The notes beneath the pieces were generated by a model. That model was given only the letters and a program-made list of their open reading frames with translations. It had not been told where the DNA came from and did not search any database. Of a stretch of DNA of 64,000 nucleotides, positions 50,661 through 61,857 are shown piece after piece. This DNA is from Pycnococcus provasolii (Eukaryota; Chlorophyta; Pseudoscourfieldiophyceae; Pseudoscourfieldiales), in contig CP150565.1 of the NCBI GenBank assembly GCA_049487715.1, positions 434,001 through 498,000 on the forward strand, in the 5' to 3' direction. Position 1 is the first letter of the stretch; every line of letters begins with the position of its first letter. The position numbers and the translations under genes were made by a program.

Positions 50661-52416
50661 GCGGCGCGGCAGCTTCGTCAAACAAAAACGATTGCTGCTG
50701 CACTGCCTTATCTTCGGAACCTGACGATGCGGACTCGCGGATCACAACCTGAGGTGAAATGGACGGGTGAAACGACTGAGGCGAAATACCGTCGCCTCCG
50801 TGTTCGCGTTCTTCATAGGACTTCCTGTTCCTCATGTCCATCGTGCTCAACTTCTTCGTCTCCATAAGTTTCGATTTTTCACCGGTTCTGAACTTTCCTG
50901 ACGGATCTTCCGCCGCTTGGTGCATGTAACCCGACGGCGTCCCGTCCGTAGATGCACCCTCAACTTTGATTTTGATCAACGTCGCCGTCGCGTCGTACTC
51001 GTTTTCGATCATCCAGTCGAGGTGCGAGTTCACCTGCTGCTCGATCGCCAAGCAGAACTCGTCGAGCTTGAGGTCGTCGTCGTCCATCCCGAACGGCTCC
51101 TCCATCGCCTCCGAGATGCCCTGGATCCCGAGCAGCATCGACAGGTTGAGCGCCGACGCCATTATCGTCCACCACCCCAGCGTTGCCACGAGCGTGAAGG
51201 GAAGCAGCATGCAGAACACAATCGTGCACACGTGCAGGTACAGCACGTACGTCTTAGGCAGCGGCGAGTTGCGGATGCGGATACAGCCGCCAACGCACTG
51301 GCTGAGTTCCGTGATGTACCTGTCCATCTGGTATAGCGCGAACGAATCGTGGTGCAAGGCCTGGTAAATCACGTTGCGCATGGCGGTGATAATCGTGTAC
51401 GCCTTCCACCCATCAACCTGCGTGAAAAGCGCAAGCTCGGCGGCGCCCAGCTGCCCGTTGTACGCCATGAGTTCGTCCATGATGTGCCCGCTCGTGTCCT
51501 GGTGCCGCAGCAGCAGTCGGCTGAAGTGGCCAAACTCAATCACCAGGTCCGCGAGTCTGCGCGCAAGCTTTCTGTCCGGCACGTGCGCGCCGAACTTCTG
51601 AATGAAGTCGACGGAGAGGTAGATGTGCTTGCCCCAAAGGCATCTGCCCTCCCACCAGCGGCTGTACGCGGTGTTGCTGCGGAAACCGTTCAAGAAGGCG
51701 AGGAGTGTGAAGAGCAGGCCCACGAAGAAGTTGGGTGCTGAGACGGGATCCTTGCCAGAGGATCCTACTGCTTCGGGGTGGTTGTGCCAGATGACGATGA
51801 GGAAGGTGATTAAGAGGTACACGATGAGGGTGAACGGGTTGCGCGTGATGCCGCCGAAGAAGTCGCGCAGGTAGTTCTTTGTCCGCTGCCGGTATTTCGT
51901 AAACTCGGGCCCCCAAAACTCGAATGGGCTGGCCTTGCTGGGCTTGGTCTTGATGTTGCGCCCTCCCAAGGTGACTGTTCGCGTGAACTTATGCGCGTCT
52001 TTCTTTCCCACCGTTTGCATGTTGCCTGACGCGTTGATGGTGATGTACGAGTCGTCCGACTGCTGGATGAAACCGTCGTCGCTAACCCCCGGTTCACTTT
52101 TGTCGCCCGAGATTTTGAAAAACGACGGGCTCTGCAGCAAAGCCGCCCAAGTTTGCTTCAGCACTTTCTTGACGCCTTCCGAATCTCTGCCTGACGTGCT
52201 GGCTCCGTCCGCTTCTTGCTTTTCCTTGTTTTCCTGGATGGCCTTGTTTGCCGCAGACTTCCAGCGGTTCGTTGCGGATACCGTTGTCGTGGCGCTGGAC
52301 CACGCCTTTCCTTTTTTTGAGGGACTGGGACTTCTTTTCGCAACGGGAGTTTGTGCGCGCGAGTCCTCCAACGCGTCCACCGGCCAAGGGCTTTGCTGCT
52401 CCGGGCTGGACGACAT
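50650..52416 (-). CDS. Bestrophin-family anion channel
   Basis: The protein is 588 residues from ATG 52414-52416. A polar, Ser/Lys-rich N-terminus of about 165 residues precedes the bestrophin core. NPFTLIVYLLITFLIVIW is the first membrane helix. FFVGLLFTLLAFLNGFRSNT then YSRWWEGRCLWG is the family's pore helix and basic motif. The YLHVCTIVFCMLLPFTLVA and WWTIMASALNLSMLLGIQGI helices follow. MEEPFGMDDDDLKLDEFC matches the acidic cluster that binds Ca2+ in animal bestrophins. Pentameric bestrophins pass chloride or bicarbonate; green-algal and plant members act in thylakoid or plasma membranes. The long N-terminus could include a plastid signal, but I cannot call this. The 3' end carries the repeated hairpin element. 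Confidence 0.92.
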   Translation of the reverse strand: MSSSPEQQSPWPVDALEDSRAQTPVAKRSPSPSKKGKAWSSATTTVSATNRWKSAANKAIQENKEKQEADGASTSGRDSEGVKKVLKQTWAALLQSPSFFKISGDKSEPGVSDDGFIQQSDDSYITINASGNMQTVGKKDAHKFTRTVTLGGRNIKTKPSKASPFEFWGPEFTKYRQRTKNYLRDFFGGITRNPFTLIVYLLITFLIVIWHNHPEAVGSSGKDPVSAPNFFVGLLFTLLAFLNGFRSNTAYSRWWEGRCLWGKHIYLSVDFIQKFGAHVPDRKLARRLADLVIEFGHFSRLLLRHQDTSGHIMDELMAYNGQLGAAELALFTQVDGWKAYTIITAMRNVIYQALHHDSFALYQMDRYITELSQCVGGCIRIRNSPLPKTYVLYLHVCTIVFCMLLPFTLVATLGWWTIMASALNLSMLLGIQGISEAMEEPFGMDDDDLKLDEFCLAIEQQVNSHLDWMIENEYDATATLIKIKVEGASTDGTPSGYMHQAAEDPSGKFRTGEKSKLMETKKLSTMDMRNRKSYEEREHGGDGISPQSFHPSISPQVVIRESASSGSEDKAVQQQSFLFDEAAAPPST

Positions 52417-54188
52417 GTATGGCTTTTTGATCGTAGAAGGCTTACTCGTGAGAAGGTTACTCGTGCCTACAACGAGCAGCCGAATATCTATATAGGTCTG
52501 TGACTTAACCCCTGCCAGCCAAGGAGTGAAAATGAAAATGAGTCAGGGCGTAGTGGAATGGACGACGTCTAATGGTTAATGGACGGAGGACGTCTACTGT
52601 CGTCGAGAACAAACTCGTTCCAGGACACCGACTTCAAGGCCAGCTCACCACTCACTCACCAGGTTCACTCACCCAAACTTCCCTTCCCGTTCGAGACTGA
52701 CTTCGAGACTTCGCGTTCGAGACTTCGCGAGACTTTCGAGGGAAAGTCGCACGACCTCGAACGAGCCGAACGAGCCGAACGAGCTTGAAAACGAGCTTGA
52801 AAACGAGCTTGAAAACGAGGGTTTCTTGAAAGGAAAACCAACAACTCAACAACTCAACAATTGGAACCAGCCTATTATTATATACACCTCGATGTTACAC
52901 ATAGGCGATGGCGCGATGCGACTTGCCATGAGGAGGGATCCCGTCCATGGCTCCAATGCATGCATCGCACGACGACAGTACCCTAGACGACGACACCAGA
53001 CGACGCCTCTTGCTCTTGCTCTTGCGTGGGTTGCCACTCGCTCGGCAAGCAACAATGGAATGGGTTGGCCAACTCAAGTAGGTAACAAATGGGGATTGGC
53101 GCGTCGCATACCTTATATTTGTCGAACGGGTGCCCCCTCCTTCAAGGCTTGAAGGATCCAGCCGGTGGATGGAATGTCGTTCGTCCGATTGGAGGCGTCG
53201 AGATACTGTAATTGGCGTCGAGATAATTGCCAAGACGAGCGACGATGTGCTCGAGCCATGAGGAGGAGCACGTTTGGGATGGGATGATGATGATCCCCTC
53301 CTGCCAGGCACCAGGACGAATCCGAGGATTCCTTCTGGCGAGGAACCAGGCGAGAACGCCGAGAACGCCGATAGGCCCTCGTGCTCCAGTTCTCCGTTTC
53401 CGTCCGTGAAGTACAGTACGTGCAGGAGCCATAAAGGAGGAGGAGGAGAGACAACGACAGAACGAGGAGCCACTTACTGTACTCCTCGCCCTCCCAGGCT
53501 TGCCAGCTGCGAAATGGAGATGGAATGGAGCACGAGACCACTCACCATGGTCATGGTCATGGTGGTGGCCGCGGTGACGTCGTCCGTCCCCACCTCAAGG
53601 GACTCTTCCCATCAGTAAAGGCGCCGGCCAAGTAAGTGCCAACCAAGGCCCAAGGGCCAAGGGCCAAGTAAGGGCCAAGCAGAGAGCAAATAGAGAGGTT
53701 TCCAACCTTGAAAATGTAAATGGGGTTCGGGGTTTGGTTTAGCGTTTCGGGGTTAAGGCTTCAGGCCTATTTGCAACGCCCGTGATCGTGATCGCGTTGC
53801 CCTAGACGGTGCGCAACGCTATTGCTATTCTTGTTTTATAACGGGTGCCACGTTGTCGTACCCGTAGTGGTTTAGTGGGATAGATCCCAACAAGGCCAGC
53901 TGCGTGCGGGTGTGCGGGTGTGCGGGTGTGCGTGCGTGCGTGCGTGCGGGTGTGCGTGCGGGTGGTGCGTGTGCGCTTTTTTCTGATCGTCATTATTCCC
54001 TTGTTCGTCTTGTCGTCTTGTCGTCTTGTCGTCTTGTCGTCTTGTCGTCTTGTCTTAAGGGGCTACTCTAGTGGCCCTTGGTTGAGTGGCCGTGGGTTGA
54101 GTGGCCCTTCGTTGAGTGGCTGTTGGTTGGTTGAGTGGCCCTTGGTTGAGCCGGCTGTTGGTTGGCCCCTTTGGTGGTGGTGGTGACG
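52417..54188. promoter_or_regulatory. Divergent intergenic region, 1.8 kb, several tandem repeats
   Basis: CGAACGAGC / GAGCTTGAAAAC units repeat at 52755-52818. CCAAGGGCCAAG units lie at about 53645-53680. GGGGTTTGG / TTTCGGGGTT G-rich motifs are at 53722-53755. A GTGCGGGT/GTGCGTGC array is at 53905-53965, (GTCTT)n with GTCGTCTT at 54005-54055, and GTTGAGTGGCC units at 54080-54150. Long open frames on the minus strand (53113-53541) show no family features and I do not call them. Confidence 0.55.
53905..53965 (+). repeat. GTGCGGGT / GTGCGTGC simple repeat
   Basis: Tandem eight-base units, followed at 54005-54055 by a second simple repeat of CTTGTCGT. Confidence 0.85.
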
Positions 54189-57100
54189 ATGATGGTTTTG
54201 TCTGAGTGGCTGCGGGTTTGCGGGGATGCGGGTTTGCCCACGCGTTGGAGGTGGTGGCGGCCTCCTCTTCTTCGGGCCTCTCCTCAGAGATGTCGTCTCT
54301 TGCTACCTTTATTCTTAGGCGTATTCTTCGTGGTAAGTCCCGCCTTCGCCGCCCCTCGCACGCTGTACGTCGCCAGCACCGGAGGCTCGGACGCGAACGC
54401 GGGCACCACGCTGGCCGCGCCGCTCGCCACGCTGCAGAGGTGCGTGCAGCTGCTCGCGGCCGAAGACCCGGGATCGGAGTGTCGACTCAGAGGGGGAGAG
54501 TACCGCATGAACACCGCGTTCGTCGAGCACCTGCACGGAACAGCTGCAGACCCATACGTCATTGGTGGATACGGAGAAGAGGAAGTGACAATCGTTGGCA
54601 CAGACGACCTCACGCTGTCCGCCTCCGACTGGACGTGGACGACCGCCGACCCGACGAACAACGGCGCAGCCGCAGACCACTGGAGTGCGACGCTGCCAAA
54701 CACGCACGAACACCCGTGGCAGCTGTACGTCGGAGGAGAGCTCTACATGAACGCGCGATGGCCTAACGGGTACTTCGAGGATCGCTCAGCATTCTCGTAC
54801 GAAACCGCGTGGGCAAAAAGCACGGCAGCGAGCACGTACGTCGACGACCCAAGCGTGCTGTCGTCGGTTGTTGACAGCGGCTCGCCAAGCCTCGCCGCCG
54901 CGAACATCGACGCCACCGGCGCGAGCGCTATCCTCAACATTGGCCACTGGTACACGTTCGTGCAAACAATCGACAGCCACACGCGAGGCACGAACACGCT
55001 GTACTACTACAAGCACCCGAAGTGGTCGTTCAGCAAGTTCGTTCCCGAGGATGTGTCGTATTATCTCGAGAACAAACTCGAGTTCCTCGACACCGAGACG
55101 GAGTGGTGGTACGATCAGTCCACGAGGAAAATTCACGTCAAGACACGCGGCGACGTGAACCCCGCGACGCTGCGAGTGCAAATTCGCGTGCAGGATTACG
55201 CGATTCGAATCTGCGATACGACGAATCTCAGGCTCGAGAAAATAAAATTTTTCATGACCACGGTGTGGGCTGCATCAGTTGGCTGGAACGACGACGTCAC
55301 TGGCATTACCTACCACTCGCTGCGGTTCGAATTCGGGTCGGCGCAAAAGCGCATGCTTGGCGACGTTGAATACCTTCACCCGACGACGCTTTATCAGAAG
55401 AACATCAACGCTTTCACGGACAACAAGTTGTTCAACTGCACGTTCTACGGCGGGGAATCCGACCCGCAGTTCTACGCGCGCGGTGCTGGAAACATTATCG
55501 AAAACTCGCAATTCCTTTGGAATGATTGGAGCTGCGTCACCGCGATTCCCTGCTGGCCAACTGGCGGCCCTCTCGGGGATAACGCCGCTGACACACTCGC
55601 GTCGCGCGACCTGTCAATTTGCGACAGCACGCAGACTTTTGGCACGGGAGCCTTTGCTTTGATATCGGGCTCAGGTACGAACGTCAACCCCACGATCATC
55701 AAGCGTAACACCATTGCACACTTTGGTCCATCGGCAGGAATTCGCGCCGATAAGAACAGCTTGATGGAACTGAACCATGTGCATCACAACAAGGATCTGC
55801 AGCAGGACGGCGCGCTGATACAGACCAGTGCACATGACCGCTGGGAAGTTGATGCAAAGTCGTCGCGATTTACTCCTGATTTATGCGACGACAGTACTCG
55901 TGTGAGTGATGCAAATGCGTGCGGCATGCTCGCGGGGTGCTCTTGGGATGGCACGGCGTGCAGCGGGTGGCCGAATCCTCTCGGCCAACCTCCGACGATT
56001 GCGAACGACTACAACGCCGTGCGTTATGGAATCGTTTATCACCGGAACTGGCTTCATGACTCACGCGCGGAAAGGACATCGAAACGAGGTCTGCGCTTTG
56101 ACCGTGATCAGAAGGACTGCAACGGTCTTACAGGAGATAGTAAGTTTACCACTAAGTACAGCCGTGATGGACCAAACATCAATCACTAACATCACACACT
56201 CAAACTTTATCCATAGCTTGGGGATTCCACGGCACAGCGACGGAGAACGTCATGTGGTGGACGTCAGGCCTTTCCGTGAAGGGAAACAATCACACGGTGG
56301 AGCGCAACACGATATTCTGGTCCGGTGTTGGCAACCAGGCTGGTGGCATCGATGACGAAGGTTCAAACATCTACGACATCACAATGTATAATGAATTTAT
56401 CGAGGGCACTTGCAACTGCCTTGCGGGAGGACCAGGAAATACATACTGTCCTAGCCAGCCTGATGTTTGCTGCGTAACGGGCGATGATGCAACATTCGAG
56501 GGACGACAGAACACAATTAAGATGAATGCCATGGAGTCATTCAAGGGACTTCAGGGAGGTGGCACAGCGAGCCCAAGCACCTCAAATGTCGACAACGGCT
56601 TTGGTGATGGGTCATACGCTTACCCAGGGATTGCAGGAAATTCGGCCGGATACCTGTTCGACGAATTACGGGATCCCGCGAACTGGGATTTCAGGCCTAA
56701 GACTGGTTCCAACTTCGTCACGTCTGCCATCGGAGCATACGAGATTTCAGATCCGACGAAGTACTGGATCCCAGGAAGGCGTGAATATCGAGCGAGCGTG
56801 CCCGTGCCGCCTTCTGGCAACACTGGCGTGAAGATGGATGCAGATTTGATGTGGCTAGCGGGGATGACGGACTTGGCAGTGCCAACCTCACATCGCGCTT
56901 ATGCTGCCTGCTCCGAGGCGAATCTAGCTGCCATGACGACGCCTACGTGCACGCTGACTGGAGAGTGGAATAACGTGTGCACGCCACCTTCTTCACTCAT
57001 GCGTCGAGGACGCACCGTGTACTGGCGCGTGGATACCTTCATGTCAGATGGAAGTGTTTATCCAGGAGAGGTGTGGAACTTCACTGTTGAGGAGTTTGGA

Positions 57101-60100
57101 CCACCTGCGGCTGAACCTCCGCCAATCTGCACGAAATGGGAATCGCGTGAGACCAACTCTTTTCCATCCGGCTCTAATAACTTTAATTTGGATGAGATTG
57201 ATATTTCAGCAGACTACGCGGATGCGAGCTGGACATTCGTGAATGTGACGATCTGCATTGTGGATGCGGATTATTCCACGGGATTTGAAGAGCTTCAGCT
57301 CCGCGTGCTAAATCCTGCTGTCTCGGGACCTCACGTGCGAATGACGCAGCAGCAGGGTAATGTTGGAACGCACATGCGCGACGCATGCTTTACGGATACC
57401 GCTACGAACAAGGTGACCACGACGGATCCATGTGAGATGCCTTTCACTGGTACTTGGTTGCCATTCAACGGATATACCCCTTCAGGAACTACACTGAACG
57501 ACTTGGTCACCAGCACAAACCTCGGTACAACCGCGGGTAAGATTCGCATAGGAGCTATTTGTCATGGCTGTGCAGGGACAGGTGAGCTGCGCCACTGGTC
57601 AGTCGAACTTTGCTTTGACGGTGGGTCAGCAGAATGGAATGCATGGCATACTGCAGAGACAGCGCGGCAGGCTGAGATCACAGCCGACGCTGCTATACCA
57701 TGGTGTGGCGCTCCTGCCGCGCTTCCACCTCCACCCCCGCCGCCGAGCCCGCCACCGCCAAGCCCATTGCCAGCAGTCCCTGTTCTTGCTCAGTGCGTGT
57801 CGCCCCCACCTCCTGACCAACCACCGAGTCCTCCGTCTTCGCCAAACCCACCAACGCCGCCACTGCTGCCGCCGCCATCTCCACCGCCACCAAGTCCACC
57901 ACATCCGCCGCCGTCGCCACCACCGCCGCAGATACCTTCCGTAAGTCCGCCGCCACCGTTGCCTCCTCCTCCTCCCCCTCCTCCTCCATCCCCTCCGCCG
58001 CTTCCACCACCATCGCCTCCTCCGCCGCCGCCGCCCTCGCCGCCTCCATTGCCGCCGTTGCCACCACCGCCACCAAGTCCACCTCCGCCGCCGCCGCCAT
58101 CGCCACCGCCGCCGCCGCCGCCGCCGCTGCCGCCACCACCACCTAGTCCTCCCCCTCCTCCCCCTCCTCCCCCACCACCGCCACCACCACCACCGCCAAG
58201 TCCCTCCGCCGCCGCCGGATGCTCCTATCACCGCGAACGCGATCGACTCGGTTCAGATGTCGTGCGTGGCAAAGTGTTCTGAGCTGTGTGAGGTTGGAGC
58301 ACGAAACTACCCAACGGGTGTCTTGAGTGGGTTCTTGGCATCTGTTGGTGATGGAATTCAGCTCCCATTCTTTACTCCGGGTGTTAAAGACTACCCGCTA
58401 GTCATCCCGGAGTCGCTTGCGAGCATTGCGCACGAGTGGCCAGCCATCACGTTCTACGCCATCCCAAAGATGAACTCGTCGTACCTGTCCGTCAAGTGCG
58501 AAGAGGACGGATGCGAGGTATCAGATCCAGGACCGGTTCAGGAGCTGTCATACACGACGATCCACTACCCAGACTGCGGTCCGACGACGGTGCACGTTAC
58601 CGTATGCTGCGATGCTGACTGCGTCGGCGATAATAGCACGTACACGTTTACGTTCACGGGACACAAGCCAGCATGCCCACCGCCTCCTTCGCCTCCACTG
58701 CCTCCCCCACCGCCATCGCCGCCGCCGCCACCACCTCCGCCGCCACCGCCAAATCCTCCGCCGCCGACTCCCCCTCCTCCTCCAGATGCACCGATCGCCC
58801 TGAACGGTATTGCCGCCGTGCAGATACCATGTGAGGCGAAGTGCTCCGAGGTGTGCGAAGTTGGTGCACGCAATTTCCCGGACATTCTCCAGGGAGCGCC
58901 TGCTGCGTCGATTGGAGGTGGCGTGCAGTTCCCGTTCTTTACTCCGGGTGTTAAAGACTACCCGCTAGTCATCCCGGAGTCGCTTGCGAGCATTGCGCAC
59001 GAGTGGCCAGCCATCACGTTCTACGCCATCCCAAAGATGAACTCGTCGTACCTGTCCGTCAAGTGCGAAGAGGACGGATGCGAGGTATCAGATCCAGGAC
59101 CGGTTCAGGAGCTGTCATACACGACGATCCACTACCCAGACTGCGGTCCGACGACGGTGCACGTTACCGTATGCTGCGATGCTGACTGCGTCGGCGATAA
59201 TAGCACGTACACGTTTACGTTCACGGGACACAAGCCAGCATGCCCACCGCCTCCTTCGCCTCCACTGCCTCCCCCACCGCCATCGCGGCCGTCTCCTCCT
59301 CTTCCTCCTCCTCCTCGACCAAACATGCCTCCTCCTCCAGATGCACCGATCGCCCTGAACGGTATTGCCGCCGTGCAGATACCATGTGAGGCGAAGTGCT
59401 CCGAGGTGTGCGAAGTTGGTGCACGCAATTTCCCGGACATTCTCCAGGGAGCGCCTGCTGCGTCGATTGGAGGTGGCGTGCAGTTCCCGTTCTTTACTCC
59501 GGGTGTTAAAGACTACCCGCTAGTCATCCCGGAGTCGCTTGCGAGCATTGCGCACGAGTGGCCAGCCATCACGTTCTACGCCATCCCAAAGATGAACTCG
59601 TCGTACCTGTTCGTCGAGTGCGAAGAGGTTGAAAATGGATGCGCCGTCTCGAGCCGTGGACAGCCACAAAGGGAACTTTCATATTCGACACTCATCTATC
59701 CTCCGTGTGGTTCGACGACGATGCGACTGAGGGTGTGCTGCGAGGCGACCTGCGCTGGCGATGCGAGCACATACACGTTTACGTTCACGGGACACAAGCC
59801 AGCGTGTCCCCCGCCGCCTTCACCACCGCCTCCTCCACCGCCGCCGTCTCCCCCTCCTTCTCCTCCGCCATCGCCACCTCCCCCACCGCCACCCACTCCA
59901 CCGCGTCCTCCCCCACCGCCGCCGCCGTCTCCGCCCCCACCTCCGCCTCCATCGCCTCCTCCTCCCGCCCCTCCCTTTTCGACGCCGGCCGCGCGTACTT
60001 CTGCCGTCGTGGCGGCGTCTGCCGGAGCTTCCGTAGCAGCCGGAACGGTAGCTGCATCGCAGATGGAGGTATTCTTCAGCGGTGCCGCTGGCGGAAGTCA

Positions 60101-61628
60101 GGCGGCCATGACAAGCGGAAGCCCAATACGCCTCTGCATGCGCCTGCAGGTTGTTGCAGCCACTGCGTGGCTCTTCCGTGGTGGTGCAGTGGCGCGTAGC
60201 GAAGCCGAGCGAGAGAGTGGGGCATACGAAGGACTGGCCTTTGTCAACCTCATCGAGTCCGCGCCGTGGGCAAAGTCGTCCACGGCGAGACGCCGACGAC
60301 GACTGCATGATGACTCGTCTGAATTTGTACAGCTGCATTCTGCCGAGCTGCTTGACCGCGTTCTTTTCTGGACGTTGTTTGCCTTTGTTGCGGGACAAAT
60401 CATTCGCTTACTGTTCACCTTCATCCACAAGATTCTTCAGCGACGTCGTGCCGAAGCAAAGAAAGCAGAAAGCCGTATCGCGAACGAAACTCCATCGGAA
60501 GTTTGGAATGCTACTCCCCGTGCCAGTGGTGGCGCAGTAAAAGGCGGCAATCGGAAGCGTGAAGTCGAGTGCACACCAGCCACGCTATACTTTCCGCGCA
60601 TGGAACTTGCAGTTGTGACGCTCGTCGCTATCCCCTGCACTCTTGCGTCCCTCGCTGTTATGGCAGAACTCGGATGCTGCGCTTCAACGATGTCAGAAAA
60701 GCACAGGAATGGTCTCGCTCACTTTGAGGCTGCGATAGGCTTGCTCGTTGCTGCGATAGCAGTGTTCGCGTCTGCGTTCATTGCAGTGATGACACTGCGG
60801 TTGGCCCGCTTCGAATCGCGACGCAACGAGGAAGCGGGGAAATGGGTTTCGCTGTCAGAAAGGCGATTAGCTGATCTGGAACCAAATGTGCGATGGCTCG
60901 CCGTGAACTTTGTCGAGAGATTTGGGGCGCCAATTGAAACGCTTCGCGGAATAAGTCTCACCAATCATCAATTGCATGTGTACTTTCCAGCAATCAGCTT
61001 GCTGCTCCAAATTGGCGCGGCAGCCGCGTGTGCCATTGGAGGTGTTCCGGGCATGCAAGACCCCGTGGCACGTGCCCGGGCTGGCGCAGTAGCAGCCTCA
61101 GCCTTCCTTGCCCTCGACGCGACATTGTGCGTCATCTTGCACCCGTATCAACGATTTGTGAGCAATGTGGGGCAGCCACTGTCCAGTGCTCTCGCCTCGG
61201 GTGGATTTGCCGCCCTGGCGATGTCGATGCGCGGATCTGGTGGAGTGGAATTGCAAGTGCCACCGGAGCGTGCCATGCAGCTCGCGGAGGGACTTCACAT
61301 TACCGCGGTAGCGGCGCTCGTATTAACCGAAGTCGTCATTGTCGTGCTTGGGATCGTTGAGCATTTCGAGCATCGTCGCAAGAAAACTGTGCTCGAGAAG
61401 AGTATGTTCTTGTTCACACCAGCGGATTCGCCGATGCATCCGTACACGCCACGTACCGAAGCTAAGGTGAATGAGCTGAATACTGCACGTAGACATGCGA
61501 GGGAGCAAACAGGCTACACGCCTCGGGAGGTGAGTAGGACCGAGAGTGGTCAAAGATCACGGGCGTTTGTGTTCGGCAGCGGCAGCGGCAGCGGCGTTCT
61601 TGGAAAGGAAGAAATCAGCAAAGTTTAG
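54189..61628 (+). CDS. Giant surface mosaic protein: beta-helix, P-domain-like, Hyp-rich linkers, Cys modules, multi-pass C-terminus
   Basis: ATG 54189 leads a signal sequence (LLPLFLGVFFVVSPAFA). Exon 1 (54189-56139) and exon 2 (from 56217) encode a parallel beta-helix of pectate-lyase/PL6 type, recognisable by N-rich turns such as NIIENSQF and TIIKRNTIAHFG. A YWRVDTF...VWNFTVE strand pair follows, then a proprotein-convertase P-domain-like unit (about 57135-57640). Next is a Pro-rich tract (about 57715-58230), and three Cys-rich modules of about 145 residues separated by PPPPSPPPP linkers. The C-terminal 500 residues begin with a TSAVVAASAGASVAAGTVAA helix and contain six or so hydrophobic segments, as in algal TRP-like proteins. 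The frame changes by one base in the Pro tract near 58202. I infer a wall- or matrix-facing membrane protein. Confidence 0.75.
56140..56216 (+). other. Intron of the surface mosaic gene (77 nt)
   Basis: Donor A|GTAAGT, branch-point-like CACTAAC, acceptor TCCATAG|CT; phase 1. The joined sequence LTGDTWGFHGTATENVMWW is continuous beta-helix. Confidence 0.95.
58257..59810 (+). repeat. Three tandem Cys-module repeats, 555-567 bp apart
   Basis: Module starts near 58257, 58830 and 59385. Copies 1 and 2 are identical over roughly 330 bases (from TTCTTTACTCCGGGTG onward). Copies 2 and 3 are identical over most of their first half, including the interdomain GATGCACCGATCGCCCTG. Identity at synonymous sites means recent duplication or conversion. 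Confidence 0.92.
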
Positions 61629-61856
61629 TAAGTGTAATCGGCCATTTGTTTTGTAGTCTAAATGTTTCGGAACGCTCACGACGCCAATGAAAAGCGCCCT
61701 GCTAGACCCTTCGAATTCACCAGCGCCATGTCCAAATGCGCCGTGAATGGCGCGATTGAATGGGCTGGATGGTGAGTGTGAATGGACGACCTTGGTTGGA
61801 CGAAGTAAATTTCATTCCATTACTGAATAAGCAATCTTAAAGTCGGCGGTGCCGCA
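61629..61856. other. Convergent 3' region between the surface mosaic and SET genes
   Basis: TGTAA at 61634-61638 serves the plus-strand gene. The remainder is copy B of the hairpin element. Confidence 0.6.
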
Positions 61857-61857
61857 C
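61675..61857. repeat. Copy B of the conserved hairpin-containing 3'-end element
   Basis: Same block order and same orientation as copy A at 50478-50660. Here GCGCCAT (about 61724) pairs with ATGGCGC (about 61748) over 7 bp; the loop and flanks differ in sequence from copy A while pairing is kept. Confidence 0.85.

Noticed and set aside
53113-53541. Minus-strand open frame in the 1.8-kb gap
   Set aside because: Overlapping frames of similar length, no conserved pattern and a simple composition; it looks like chance.
57626-58231. Long minus-strand open frames rich in Trp/Arg/Gly opposite the Pro-rich tract
   Set aside because: They are complements of CCN-rich codons and have no family features.
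54162-61628. Transposon or viral origin for the repeat-rich mosaic gene
   Set aside because: No transposase, reverse transcriptase, integrase or terminal repeats are visible, and it has a normal intron and poly(A) signal.
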